Below are positions 43,975 to 53,040 of a stretch of 64,000 nucleotides of DNA, piece by piece. Made by a program: the position numbers and the translations under genes. Position 1 is the stretch's first letter, and each line of letters starts with the position of its first letter. The notes beneath the pieces were generated by a model. That model saw nothing but the letters and a program-made list of their open reading frames with translations. It made no database searches and was not told where the DNA came from. This stretch comes from Methylothermaceae bacterium (GTDB lineage: Bacteria; Pseudomonadota; Gammaproteobacteria; Methylococcales; Methylothermaceae). The stretch lies in NCBI GenBank assembly GCA_026981855.1, contig JALSIB010000060.1, positions 1 through 64,000 of the forward strand. Reading direction: 5' to 3'.

Positions 43975-46295
43975 ATCCGGGGGAAGCCGGCATTGACTGG
44001 AAGCAGTTCTGGGATCATACGCCCGAGGGCATGGCAATGGTCGATGCCTCGGGACGGATCCGGTCGGCCAATCCCGCTTTCGAGCAATTGAGTGGCTACG
44101 GAAATGAAGTGCTTTGTTCGTTGACGCTGGACCACTTGTTCGAGCGGGGGGATTGGCTGACCGCTTTCGAAAAGGGTGATCGGTGGCGTGATGGGCACGC
44201 CCGGTTGCGGGTAAAGAATGGCTCAACCATTCCGGTGATTGTTTCTTTGACCCCCCTGCGGAAACAGGGAAGTCTGCAAGGTGTGCTGCTGTGGGTGAGT
44301 GATCACTCCGCCTGCCAGGCGCAAATGGAAAGCTTGAAGATCCTTTGCGCGGCGGTGGAGCAGAGTCCCAACGCGGTGATGATCACCGATCTCGATGGCA
44401 AAATCATTTATGTCAATCCGAATTTTACCCGCCTGACCGGATACACGGCCGAGGAACTCATTGGCAAGAACCCAAGTATTCTCAAGTCAGGTAAAACTTC
44501 CCCGGAAACCTATCGAAGGTTGCGGGAAACCATCCGCCAGGGAGGTGAGTGGCGTGAAGTGATCCAAGACAAACGCAAGGACGGGCGTCTCTATTGGACC
44601 TTGGAAACGATTTCCCCGATCCGTGATGCCAACGGCAGGGTGACCCATTATCTGGCCATACAGAAAGACATCACCGAACAAAAGAAAGCTGAAGAGGCGC
44701 TGCGGGAAAGTGAGGCGCGTTTCAGGCAAATAGCCGACATGACAGGCGAGTGGATTTGGGAGCAGGATCCCCAGGGTCACTACATTTACAGCAGTTCGGC
44801 GGTGAAAAAGATTCTTGGCTACGAACCCGAGGAGATTCTGGGGAGGCATTATCTCGAGCTGTTCACGCCCCAGGACCGAAAGCGGTGGGAATCGAAGTCA
44901 GCGCAATCGGTCCCTTTTCGTCATCGGTTCAAAAAAATCATCAACCGTTACCGGCATAAGAATGGTCATGAGGTTTATACCGAATCGACGGGACTCCCCA
45001 TTTTCGACGAGCAGGGGAAATTGCTCAAATGGCGTGGTGTGGACCACGATATCACTTTGCGCAAACGCTATGAAGATCAGTTGAGAGTCAGAGACAGGGC
45101 GATCGAAGCGGCCAGTGTCGGAATCGACATCGCCGACGCCACTCGAAGCGCATGGCCGGCAATCTATGTCAATCCGGCGCTGTGCGAAATGACCGGCTTC
45201 CCCCGCCAGAAGCTGATTGGGCGGAATGTCCTGGAGCTTGTGTGCGACCCGGAATGCGCCTCGTCGGTGTTGAAACGGCTGCAGGCCGTTGTCTCACAGG
45301 GAGGGGAAGCCCGGGAAGTCTTGCAATGCTTCAACCGGGCAGGTGAGCCTTTCTGGGACGAGGTGACGATCTCTCCGGTCAAGGATGAAGAGGGTAGGAT
45401 CGTTCACGTGATCGAGATTCACAACGACATTACCGAAAGGAGACAGGCCGAGGCCGAAAGGCATGCTTTGGAAATCGCCCGTCATATTCAGCAGTCACTG
45501 TTACCGGCCCGGCCTTTGAAAATCCATGGTGTGGAAGTGGCAGGGGCGTGTGTTCCCGCAACCCAGGTGGGGGGGGATTATTTCGATTATTTCACCACTC
45601 CGAACGGTCTCGATATCGTGATCGCCGATGTTTCGGGGCACAGTGTCGGTGCGGCCATCATCATGGCCGAAGCCCGCAGTATCCTCAAAGTCGAAGTATG
45701 CGGACCGGTGTTTTTGGGGGTGGCGGAGCTGTTGACAGTGATGAACGACGTGCTGTACGAGGATCTGGATCGGGCGGAACTGTTCATCACTTTGTTCTAT
45801 GTCCGCTACGATATCGAAACAGGCCGCCTGTCTTACGCCAATGCCGGTCACAACCGTCCACTGCTGATCCGGGAAAAGGCGGATGGATGCACCCAGCTGG
45901 ATGCGGAAGGCTTGATTCTCGGGGTGCGAAAAGGGGTGGTATTCGAGGAAAAATCCGTGTCATTGGCCCCGGGGGATCGTCTTCTTTTGTATACTGATGG
46001 GATTGTCGAGGCCCGGAACCCGGCCGGCCGGTTTTATGGTCTCAGCCGCCTGTGCGAACAGTTCACGAAACTGAGGGGAGAAAGTCCGCAGGATGTGGTG
46101 GAGGCGTTGCTGAAAGATGTCAGACGGTTCTGTGAAAGCAGTGTCTTTGACGATGACATCAGCCTCGTGGTCTTGCAGGTGCAAGAGAGGGGCGGGAAAG
46201 GCCCGGACTCCGGCCTTGATCTGAAGATAACACAAAATAACAGAGGAGAAACACATGGCCAAGGTGATTTTACCCGTAACGGGAATGAAATGTGA
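43971..46295 (+). CDS. Multi-PAS SpoIIE/PP2C-type serine phosphatase
   Basis: 774 residues, with no membrane helix. Four PAS domains follow in tandem (about 12-118, 125-245, 255-372, 380-500; for example AVMITDLDGKIIYVNPNFTR, and HYLAIQKDITEQKKAEEAL). A PP2C/SpoIIE phosphatase domain spans about 520-740: QVGGDYFDYF and IADVSGHSVGAA bring metal-binding Asp residues, with LYTDGIVEARN and FDDDISLVVL further on. Such proteins dephosphorylate anti-anti-sigma partners. It overlaps dusA by 4 bp and the HMA protein gene by 41 bp. Confidence 0.92.
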   Translation: MNPGEAGIDWKQFWDHTPEGMAMVDASGRIRSANPAFEQLSGYGNEVLCSLTLDHLFERGDWLTAFEKGDRWRDGHARLRVKNGSTIPVIVSLTPLRKQGSLQGVLLWVSDHSACQAQMESLKILCAAVEQSPNAVMITDLDGKIIYVNPNFTRLTGYTAEELIGKNPSILKSGKTSPETYRRLRETIRQGGEWREVIQDKRKDGRLYWTLETISPIRDANGRVTHYLAIQKDITEQKKAEEALRESEARFRQIADMTGEWIWEQDPQGHYIYSSSAVKKILGYEPEEILGRHYLELFTPQDRKRWESKSAQSVPFRHRFKKIINRYRHKNGHEVYTESTGLPIFDEQGKLLKWRGVDHDITLRKRYEDQLRVRDRAIEAASVGIDIADATRSAWPAIYVNPALCEMTGFPRQKLIGRNVLELVCDPECASSVLKRLQAVVSQGGEAREVLQCFNRAGEPFWDEVTISPVKDEEGRIVHVIEIHNDITERRQAEAERHALEIARHIQQSLLPARPLKIHGVEVAGACVPATQVGGDYFDYFTTPNGLDIVIADVSGHSVGAAIIMAEARSILKVEVCGPVFLGVAELLTVMNDVLYEDLDRAELFITLFYVRYDIETGRLSYANAGHNRPLLIREKADGCTQLDAEGLILGVRKGVVFEEKSVSLAPGDRLLLYTDGIVEARNPAGRFYGLSRLCEQFTKLRGESPQDVVEALLKDVRRFCESSVFDDDISLVVLQVQERGGKGPDSGLDLKITQNNRGETHGQGDFTRNGNEM

Positions 46296-46533
46296 TGCCT
46301 GCGAGAATCTGATCCATGATGCCCTGATGGAAAAAGAGGGCGTCGTTTCGGTCAAGGCGGACCATCAGGCAAAAAAGGTCGAAATCGAATATGAGGAAGA
46401 GAAGGTATCCCTCGACACGTTGAAACAAATCATCGTGGATCAGGGCTTCAAGGTGGAAGGGTTTGGCCAGCAGTCTTTGTTTGACAAGATCAAGGCGTTT
46501 GTCGACACGTTGATGCAGTTCTTCAAGAGCTGA
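46255..46533 (+). CDS. Heavy-metal-associated (HMA) domain protein, CopZ-like
   Basis: 92 residues. The first 68 form a ferredoxin-like HMA fold with the metal site GMKCDAC, which binds Cu(I) or another soft metal. The extra C-terminal helix (SLFDKIKAFVDTLMQFFKS) is amphipathic and unusual for CopZ-type chaperones; it may bind membrane or partner. GGAGAAAC precedes the ATG. It overlaps the phosphatase gene by 41 bp and is followed by a terminator, so it lies outside the SafE-CopA transcript although it probably serves the same metal. Confidence 0.88.
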   Translation: MAKVILPVTGMKCDACENLIHDALMEKEGVVSVKADHQAKKVEIEYEEEKVSLDTLKQIIVDQGFKVEGFGQQSLFDKIKAFVDTLMQFFKS

Positions 46534-46557
46534 GTTTTCCAGCAGGCGTTTTACCAG

Positions 46558-46594
46558 CCGCCCGATGCGACAAAATGCCGCATCGGGCGGTTTC
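46558..46594 (+). terminator. Intrinsic terminator after the HMA gene
   Basis: A perfect 12-bp stem, CCGCCCGATGCG (46558-46569) and CGCATCGGGCGG (46579-46590), followed by TTTCTT. It ends the dusA-phosphatase-HMA transcript. A TATAAT at about 46604 downstream could be the -10 of the SafE-fusion gene. Confidence 0.85.
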
Positions 46595-46692
46595 TTGTGG
46601 TCCTTATAATTAAGACCCATGGTGCCGGTTGAAGGCACTTTATGAGTGAAGTGTCCGTCCAATAAATATTCACGATAAACAACCCGTATCTT

Positions 46693-48141
46693 ATGGCAAA
46701 GCGTCAGGTGACATTCCGTGCCCAGGGTATGCACTGCTCGAGCTGTGAAAAGGTGATCGAACTGGCACTCGGCAAACTGCCCGGGGTATTGAAAGTCCGT
46801 TCCAATTTTGCTTCCCAGGTGGTTCAGATCACTTTCGATCCGAAGGTCGTGCCCCTTGCCAGGATTTTCGAGGTGGTGGAGTCGAAGGGATATCACTGCG
46901 CCCTGATAGACCGTTCCACCCAGCGCAAGCAGATGTTCAACCGGCTGTTGGGCGTGCTCCTCGGGGTGGGGGGGATTTTGCTGATCCTGTATGGCGGCAG
47001 TCATCTCATCGACCGCTTCCAGTTGCCCGACCTCCATGTGCATATGGGTTATTGGGCGGTTTTGATCGTTGGTCTGTTGACCGGCTTCCATTGTGTGGGC
47101 ATGTGTGGTGGTTTCGTGGTCAGTTATACCGCCCGCGAGGCCCAGGTGACCGCCAATACCTACTGGCTGCACTTTCAGTACGGAATAGGCAAACTCCTCT
47201 CCTATACGGTGATCGGCGCAGGTTTCGGCCTGCTGGGTGCCATCGTCAGTTTCACCCCCACCATGCGCGGTATCGCCGCCATACTCGCCGGCGGATTTCT
47301 GGTTCTCTACGGTTTCAATATGTTGCATGTCTTCTCCGCGGTGAGAATCGGTTTCACCATGCCCAGGTTTCTCTCCCGTTTCGTTCGCGAGGAGACCCAT
47401 CGGACCACCCAGCCCTTTATCATTGGCTTGTTAAACGGCCTGATGATCGCCTGTGGTCCCTTGCAGGCCATGTACGTCATGGCGGCGGGCACGGGCGATG
47501 CCCTGGAAGGGGCGAAGTTGTTGTTCATCTTCGGCGTTGGAACCCTTCCTCTGATGTTCGGTTTCGGTCTTCTGGCCAGCCTGATCTCTCACCGCATGAC
47601 CCACAAGATACTCAACGCCTCCGGAATCCTGGTGATCAGTCTGGGGCTGGTGATGCTGAACCGCGGGCTGGCGATGACGGGGACCGGCTATGACATCCAT
47701 ACCTTGCTGCAACGAGGCCAGGGCGCGGGGGAAAGGATCGAGGCAAAACAAGGCCGGTCATCGCGCGCTCCGGTACAGGAAATTCATATGGAGGTGAAGG
47801 CCGGAGGCTATGAGCCGAATCGTTTTGTGCTCAAAAAAGGCGTTCCCGTCCGTTGGATCATCGAAGGCAAGGAATTGACCGGCTGCAACCGGGTGATTCT
47901 GGTGCCGCGCTTGAATCTCGAAATCGAGTTGAAGCCTGGAAACCAAGTGATCGAGTTCACTCCCGAAGAAACTGGACAGATATCCTGGAGTTGCTGGATG
48001 GGCATGCTTCACGGCGAATTCATCGTTGTCGATGCCGCGATGGAGGCCGGCTCTGAGCCGTTACCTTTCCGGCCATGGATACGCAGAGGCCGGATCAGGA
48101 GTTCGGCCGCCTCGCTCGCACGATGCCGGGAATGCCGATGA
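46693..48141 (+). CDS. HMA - sulfite exporter (SafE/DsbD-like) - cupredoxin fusion membrane protein
   Basis: 482 residues in three parts. An N-terminal HMA domain has GMHCSSC (about 12-18). A six-helix SafE/UreH-like membrane domain (about 85-335) has GFHCVGMCGGFV and LLNGLMIACGPLQAMY, conserved Cys positions at which DsbD/CcdA-type relatives or copper ligands sit. A C-terminal cupredoxin-like domain (about 360-455) ends SWSCWMGMLHGEF, with Cys and Met/His ligand candidates. Likely a copper-handling or oxidase-maturation factor in the inner membrane. copA follows after 286 bp. Confidence 0.85.
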   Translation: MAKRQVTFRAQGMHCSSCEKVIELALGKLPGVLKVRSNFASQVVQITFDPKVVPLARIFEVVESKGYHCALIDRSTQRKQMFNRLLGVLLGVGGILLILYGGSHLIDRFQLPDLHVHMGYWAVLIVGLLTGFHCVGMCGGFVVSYTAREAQVTANTYWLHFQYGIGKLLSYTVIGAGFGLLGAIVSFTPTMRGIAAILAGGFLVLYGFNMLHVFSAVRIGFTMPRFLSRFVREETHRTTQPFIIGLLNGLMIACGPLQAMYVMAAGTGDALEGAKLLFIFGVGTLPLMFGFGLLASLISHRMTHKILNASGILVISLGLVMLNRGLAMTGTGYDIHTLLQRGQGAGERIEAKQGRSSRAPVQEIHMEVKAGGYEPNRFVLKKGVPVRWIIEGKELTGCNRVILVPRLNLEIELKPGNQVIEFTPEETGQISWSCWMGMLHGEFIVVDAAMEAGSEPLPFRPWIRRGRIRSSAASLARCRECR

Positions 48142-48427
48142 AGCGGTCCGGGTAGGATATCCCCCTCTTCCGTTTGGATTTCCGGCGTTTTCCGAAGCCG
48201 GTTGTCTCATAATTCAAATGACGGGCTTCCCGGGGCATGGAAGTGTGTGTTTGATTTGCACAGGCATTTGCGTGAAAATTGCCGACTACGTTGCAACTTG
48301 CGCCTTTGATTTTCATGGGCGGAATTCTTGTCACCTCAAAGGGCCCTGCGTTGGGCGGCGTTGGCTGAGATGAAGGAATGAGCAAATCAAACGAATTCGA
48401 GCAAATACAGAGCAAGAGGTCAGGAAC
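48142..48427. other. 286-bp gap between the SafE fusion and copA
   Basis: No gene, hairpin terminator or clear promoter is recognised. Presumably it contains the copA promoter; I see no clear CueR-type operator (ACCTTCC-spacer-GGAAGGT). Confidence 0.4.
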
Positions 48428-50680
48428 ATGGCAGTAGCGGTGGATCAGTCGGCACAGGGCGAAAGCGGGCAAAGCATCCGTTTGTCCATCATCGGGATGC
48501 GTTGCGCCGGTTGCGTCAAGACCGTGGAAAACGCAATCCGGAACGTTCCCGGCGTGAAGGCGGTCAGCGTCAATTTTGCCGATCATTCCGCCGTGGTCGA
48601 GGGAGAGGTGGATCCTGAAGCATTGCGGGACGCATTGCAGGAAGTCGGTTATGACGCGGCGGTCATGGAGAGCTTCGAGGATCTCGAGGCCCAGGAGCGA
48701 ATGGAAGAAGAACGCTACCAGACGCTGCTGCGTAAATCCGCTGCGGCAGGCGCTTGGGGAATCCCCCTCATGGTGGGGGGGTGGCTGGATCTGTGGCCGC
48801 CCATCGGTACCTCGCAAGGGAGTGATTTCTGGTCCATCGTATCCTTGATTACCTTCGGGGTGATGTACTATGCCGGCGGGCATTTCTTCAGTGGGGCGGT
48901 GAAATCCCTGCGCGGCGGTGCCGCCAACATGGATGCCCTGATCGCCATGGGGACAGGGGCCGCCTGGCTGTATTCCACCATCGTGATCGATTTTGCCGAA
49001 GTATTGCCGCCCGAGGCGACCCATCCTTATTTCGAGGCCGCCGTCATCATCATCGCCTTCGTGACCCTGGGCAACGCGCTGGAGACCCGGGCCCGGGGAA
49101 GGGCCTCTTCGGCCATTCGCAAGCTGATCGGATTGCAACCACGGACGGCCCGGGTGGTGCGTAACGGCAAGGAAACGGATGTCCCCATTGAAGAGGTGGG
49201 GGTGGAGGAAGTCATTCGGGTCCGTCCCGGGGAAAAGATTCCGGTCGATGGCGTGATCCTCGAGGGGCATTCCAGTGTCGACGAGTCGATGTTGACGGGT
49301 GAATCCATTCCGATAGAGAAGAGCGAGGGCGATGAAGTCATCGGTGGCACGGTGAACCTGAGGGGGACTTTCCTGATGAAGGCCACCCGTATCGGCAAGG
49401 ATACGGTGCTTTCCCACATCATCGAGTCGGTGCGTCAGGCCCAAAGCAGCAAACCTGCGATAGGCCGGATGGTGGATCAGATCGCCGCTGTCTTCGTTCC
49501 CGTGGTGGTGGGGATCGCCGCCTTGACTTTCCTCGCCTGGTGGACTTTCGGTCCCGAGCCCGCCCTGGGGTATGCCTTCGTGACCTCGATGACGGTTTTG
49601 GTCATCGCCTGTCCCTGCGCGCTGGGACTGGCCACACCCATCTCGATCATGGTGGCGGTCGGCAGGGCGGCCCAAAGTGGTATCCTGATCCGCAATGGCG
49701 ATGCGCTCCAGACTGCCGGGCGAATCACCACGATTGTTCTGGACAAGACCGGCACCGTGACCGAGGGCAAGCCGAAGGTTACCGAGATCCTGCCGCAAGC
49801 GCGGTGGAGCGAGGAGCTTGTGCTGCAAATGGCGGCCAGTATCGAGGCCGGGTCGGAGCATCCACTGGCGGGCGCCATCGTTGCCGAAGCCCAGGAACGC
49901 GGGCAGGCGTTGATGTCGGTCACGCAGTTCGAAGCGGTCACCGGCAAGGGCGTCAAGGCCGTCGTGGATGGCAAAAAACTCTTGTTCGGAAACGCCGCCC
50001 TGATGGCGACAGAGGGGGTGGACATCGGCAGTGTGTCCGATCAGTTGGATGCGTTGGCCGATCAGGGGCAGACCCCCATGATTCTGGCGGTGGACAATGA
50101 GGTGGCCGGTATCATTTCGGTGGCAGACACCATCAAGGACGATTCCAAGGAAGCGATCCGCCAGCTCAGGCAGATGGGGGTCAAGGTTTGGATGGTCACC
50201 GGGGACAACGAGAAGACGGCCCTGGCGATCGCGCGGGAGGCAGGGATCGACCAGGTTCGCGCCCAGGTTCTGCCGGATGACAAGGCCAAGGTCGTGCGGG
50301 ATCTTCAAGGGCGTGGTGAAGTCGTCGGTATGGTCGGTGACGGTATCAACGATGCCCCGGCGTTGGCCCAGGCCAACGTGGGATTCGCCATCGGGACGGG
50401 TACCGATATCGCGATCGAAAGCGGTGATGTGGTGATCATGCAGGGGTCGCTGTTGAAAGTGCCGGCGTCCATGAAGCTGTCCCGGGCGACGGTGCGCAAT
50501 ATCAAACAGAATCTTCTGGGCGCATTCATTTACAACGTTTCGGCGATTCCGGTGGCGGCAGGGATGTTGTACCCCTTCTTCGGTATTTTGCTCAACCCCA
50601 TGATCGCGGGGGCGGCGATGGCCATGTCCTCCGTTACGGTGGTCACCAATGCAAATCGTTTGCGTTATATAAAGTTGTAG
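48428..50680 (+). CDS. copA: Copper-translocating P1B-type ATPase CopA
   Basis: 750 residues. One N-terminal HMA domain (GMRCAGC, about 24-30), eight membrane helices, and the transport site CPCALG in helix 6. Catalytic elements are TGES (actuator), DKTGT (phosphorylated Asp), SEHPLA (the P1B-specific HP) and [10 protein letters not shown]. The C-terminal [10 protein letters not shown] is typical of the Cu(I) group. Exports Cu(I) to the periplasm for detoxification or oxidase assembly. It is followed by a strong terminator. Confidence 0.95.
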   Translation: MAVAVDQSAQGESGQSIRLSIIGMRCAGCVKTVENAIRNVPGVKAVSVNFADHSAVVEGEVDPEALRDALQEVGYDAAVMESFEDLEAQERMEEERYQTLLRKSAAAGAWGIPLMVGGWLDLWPPIGTSQGSDFWSIVSLITFGVMYYAGGHFFSGAVKSLRGGAANMDALIAMGTGAAWLYSTIVIDFAEVLPPEATHPYFEAAVIIIAFVTLGNALETRARGRASSAIRKLIGLQPRTARVVRNGKETDVPIEEVGVEEVIRVRPGEKIPVDGVILEGHSSVDESMLTGESIPIEKSEGDEVIGGTVNLRGTFLMKATRIGKDTVLSHIIESVRQAQSSKPAIGRMVDQIAAVFVPVVVGIAALTFLAWWTFGPEPALGYAFVTSMTVLVIACPCALGLATPISIMVAVGRAAQSGILIRNGDALQTAGRITTIVLDKTGTVTEGKPKVTEILPQARWSEELVLQMAASIEAGSEHPLAGAIVAEAQERGQALMSVTQFEAVTGKGVKAVVDGKKLLFGNAALMATEGVDIGSVSDQLDALADQGQTPMILAVDNEVAGIISVADTIKDDSKEAIRQLRQMGVKVWMVTGDNEKTALAIAREAGIDQVRAQVLPDDKAKVVRDLQGRGEVVGMVGDGINDAPALAQANVGFAIGTGTDIAIESGDVVIMQGSLLKVPASMKLSRATVRNIKQNLLGAFIYNVSAIPVAAGMLYPFFGILLNPMIAGAAMAMSSVTVVTNANRLRYIKL

Positions 50681-50710
50681 CCGGGATTATCGGGCAAGGA
50701 TGCTTGAAAA

Positions 50711-50733
50711 AACCCGCCCAAAGGCGGGTTTTT
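50711..50733 (+). terminator. Intrinsic terminator of copA
   Basis: AACCCGCC (50711-50718), a CAAA loop and GGCGGGTT (50723-50730), followed by TTT; preceded by an A-run, so also plausible in reverse. Confidence 0.9.
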
Positions 50734-50823
50734 GTTGGATGTAGGCGCTTGTCATATCGTCGTGCGAGATAAGGAGGCAGGACAGGGACTGGCAATGGTG
50801 AATTCAGAAAGCTGAGAGGAGTT

Positions 50824-51447
50824 ATGGAAAAATTGTATGTCTCGAACAAAAATGAATCCGCCAGGATTTTCAAGAGTGATTTTCTTGAGGCTTTCACCAA
50901 AGTGCATTGGTCGGTTCCTTTATGGATCTATGTTCCCCTCATTTTGTATTTCATCTATCGCTCCTGCTTCGTTTTGAACGTCAGTGTGTCCATGATCGGC
51001 GTGCTGGCGGTTGCCGGCATGATTTTCTGGACCCTCACTGAATACCTCCTCCACCGGTTCGTGTTTCACTTCAAACCAAAGAGCGGACTGGGGAAGAGGA
51101 TCATTTTCATGTTCCATGGGGTGCATCACGATTACCCCAATGACGCTTTGAGGTTGGTCATGCCTCCGAGCGTCAGTATTCCGCTCGCGGTGCTTTTTTA
51201 TCTTCTTTTCCGGATGGTTTTCGGGGTTACGTATGTTGCCCCCTTCTATTTCGGATTCCTGACGGGCTATCTTTGTTACGACATCACACACTATGCCCTG
51301 CATCATGTTCACTTGAGGAAGAAATTCCTGGTCGGGCTCATGAAACATCATGCCAGGCATCATTACCAAAACCCCAATCTGGGATACGGCGTGAGCCAGA
51401 CGCTGTGGGATCATGTTTTCGGGACGGCGTTCGATTATGAGAAATAG
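50824..51447 (+). CDS. Fatty acid hydroxylase family membrane protein
   Basis: 207 residues of the FA_hydroxylase/sterol desaturase superfamily, four to five membrane helices. The diiron His motifs are all present: HRFVFH, HGVHHDYPND, HYALHHVH and HHARHH. The closest type appears to be fatty acid 2-hydroxylase-like enzymes (HGxHH then HHxxHH), hydroxylating acyl chains of membrane lipids. GAGAGG precedes the ATG. The gene is noticeably lower in GC than its neighbours, suggesting acquisition. A broken BON gene follows. Confidence 0.88.
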   Translation: MEKLYVSNKNESARIFKSDFLEAFTKVHWSVPLWIYVPLILYFIYRSCFVLNVSVSMIGVLAVAGMIFWTLTEYLLHRFVFHFKPKSGLGKRIIFMFHGVHHDYPNDALRLVMPPSVSIPLAVLFYLLFRMVFGVTYVAPFYFGFLTGYLCYDITHYALHHVHLRKKFLVGLMKHHARHHYQNPNLGYGVSQTLWDHVFGTAFDYEK

Positions 51448-51487
51448 ACAACTTCAATTTCACCTGTTCACATAGGGAGTATTCGTT

Positions 51488-51731
51488 ATGGGGCGAAACG
51501 AGATCGCGAAACCTGAATGAAGACAATGACGACCAACTGAAAGAGGCGATTGTTCTGGCGCTGGATGCCGACCCTTTCGTGGATTCTCAGCAGGTGACAG
51601 TTGTATGCCGGGAAGGTGAAGTGACTTTGATGGGACGCGTCGCCGTGGCTGAACAGGTCAGGCTGGTTGAGCACGATTGCTGGTATGTGGAAGGGGTCAA
51701 GAAAGTCGAAAACAGTCTGGAATTGCCTTGA
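51488..51731 (+). pseudogene. BON-domain protein gene with a frameshift at its start
   Basis: ATG at 51488 with GGGAG upstream is read into a G4 run (51490-51493) and stops after ten codons. If one G is removed, the frame continues without interruption to TGA 51729-51731 and encodes a single BON domain (PFVDSQQVTVVCREGEVTLM, then EGVKKVENSLEL) of about 80 residues. That frame has no usable start of its own. BON domains bind phospholipid and occur in periplasmic or cytoplasmic stress proteins. No signal peptide is seen. It may be a sequencing error, phase variation or a real pseudogene. Confidence 0.6.
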
Positions 51732-51808
51732 GTGATCCAAAATCTGTCATAGCGGACATAAACAAAGCCCGCGCCACCAGCCTTTAGGATGTCATCGGGC
51801 CTCTTATT

Positions 51809-51884
51809 TGGAGCTGGCGAAGGGATTCGAACCCCCGACCGGCTGATTACAAATCAGCTGCTCTACCAACTGAGCTACGCCAGC
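51809..51884 (-). tRNA. tRNA-Thr (anticodon TGT)
   Basis: 76 nt read on the minus strand from 51884. The acceptor stem is GCTGGCG/CGCCAGC. The D-arm sequence is AGCTCAGTTGGTAGAGC, and the anticodon loop TTTGTAA sits on stem GCTGA/TCAGC, giving TGT. The T-arm is GGGGGTTCGAATCCC-like. The 3' CCA is encoded (51811-51809). A solitary tRNA gene. Confidence 0.95.
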
Positions 51885-51982
51885 CTCAGCCGCTTATTCT
51901 AACCAGTTTCAATTTGTGCTGGCAAATCATTTCAACCTTCGGCATTATTCAGACCAATCAATCGGATGGAGAAACCTGGTCC

Positions 51983-52546
51983 ATGAGGAACTGTATCGAG
52001 TATTGGTTCGAACGGGGGTTGTGGAGTAGCCGCTTGGTGGTGCTGGTGGCGGTACTGGCAAGTTTGGCGACCGCTTTTGCAGTATTTTATCTTGCGACGG
52101 TGGATGCGTGGTTTTTGGTGGTTGAATTGACGGAATACGCCGATCCTGATTTGAACGATGGGGCTCGCCGGGCGATTCGTTCCCAGGTGATCGCGCATGT
52201 GGTCGAGGTGATCGATGGTTATCTGTTGGCGACGGTTTTGTTGATTTTTGCGCTGGGGTTGTATGAGTTGTTCATCAGTGCGTTGGATGAAGCGAGAAAG
52301 TCGGATGCTTTTTCCAAGGTTTTGGTGATCAGCAATCTGGATGATCTCAAAAGCCGGTTGGGCAAGGTGATTCTGATGATTCTGATCGTCAAGTTCTTCG
52401 AGCATGGCATCAAAATGAAGTTCGAGCATCCCCTGGATTTGTTGGCTTTCGCCGGAGGGATCGCCTTGGTGGGATTCGCGTTGTTTCTCTCCCATTCGGC
52501 GATTTACCATTTTGGTCACAGACATAAAGACATCTCTGGCAATTGA
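51983..52546 (+). CDS. YqhA family (UPF0114) membrane protein
   Basis: 187 residues, about three to four membrane helices: SSRLVVLVAVLASLATAFAV, then IDGYLLATVLLIFALGLYELF, a central hydrophilic segment (LVISNLDDLKSRLGKVILMI), and a last helix near 150-172. The DGYLLAT and DLKSRLGKVI segments are characteristic of UPF0114. Function unknown. Start ATG 51983 follows GGAGA. The 3' end overlaps the convergent L,D-transpeptidase gene by 31 bp. Confidence 0.87.
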   Translation: MRNCIEYWFERGLWSSRLVVLVAVLASLATAFAVFYLATVDAWFLVVELTEYADPDLNDGARRAIRSQVIAHVVEVIDGYLLATVLLIFALGLYELFISALDEARKSDAFSKVLVISNLDDLKSRLGKVILMILIVKFFEHGIKMKFEHPLDLLAFAGGIALVGFALFLSHSAIYHFGHRHKDISGN

Positions 52547-53040
52547 TCCCCGTTTTCCCGCTCGCAGATGAGTACTTTCGTTCCCGCCTGGATCAGGTCG
52601 AACAACTCGATTATCTCCGCATTGCGCATCCGGATGCAGCCGCAGGAAGCCGGGGTGCCGTCGATCAAATGATCCGGACTGCCGTGGATATAGATGTATC
52701 TGCGGAAAGTGTCCACTTTTCCCAAGCGGTTGAAACCCATTTCCAGGCCGCACAGCCAAAGAATCCGGCTCAGGATCCAGTCCCGTTCGGGGTATTCCAG
52801 CGCCAGCCGGGCGCTGTAAATCTCCCCCGTGGGACGGCGGCCGACGAGCACTGACCCGGGGGGCAGTCCCGATCCTATTTTGGCACGGACATAGTGCCAG
52901 CCACGAGGTGTGCAACCACTGTTCTCTTTCTCTCCCGGCCCGTTTCGTGCGGTCGAAATGGAATAGGATTTCAGTATTATACCGTTATCTATTAAATTTA
53001 ATCGTTGATCCGGGATATGAATGTGCAGGACAGGTTTCAT
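52516..53040 (-). CDS. L,D-transpeptidase (YkuD domain)
   Basis: 174 residues, essentially one YkuD catalytic domain. The active site combines YIHGSPDH (His119) with ASCGCIRM (catalytic Cys135), matching the family HG...SxGCIR pattern. Such enzymes make 3-3 cross-links or attach lipoproteins to peptidoglycan. Unusually, no signal peptide is visible with the start at 53040, which is fixed by ATGA overlap with rlmD. Either export is by another route or an alternative start is used. Confidence 0.87.
   Translation of the reverse strand: MKPVLHIHIPDQRLNLIDNGIILKSYSISTARNGPGEKENSGCTPRGWHYVRAKIGSGLPPGSVLVGRRPTGEIYSARLALEYPERDWILSRILWLCGLEMGFNRLGKVDTFRRYIYIHGSPDHLIDGTPASCGCIRMRNAEIIELFDLIQAGTKVLICERENGDQLPEMSLCL

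Noticed and set aside
48142-48427. CueR-type copper operator upstream of copA
   Set aside because: No clear dyad of the CueR type could be found in the gap; only loosely similar C- and G-rich stretches.
48095-50308. A 737-codon open frame antisense to copA
   Set aside because: It lies wholly opposite an intact, motif-complete CopA gene. Its translation is His/Gly/Asp-rich with no recognisable domain, the typical mirror of GC-rich coding DNA.
51760-51808. Terminator downstream of tRNA-Thr (minus strand)
   Set aside because: Only a 5-bp GCCCG/CGGGC stem with a long loop; too weak to call.
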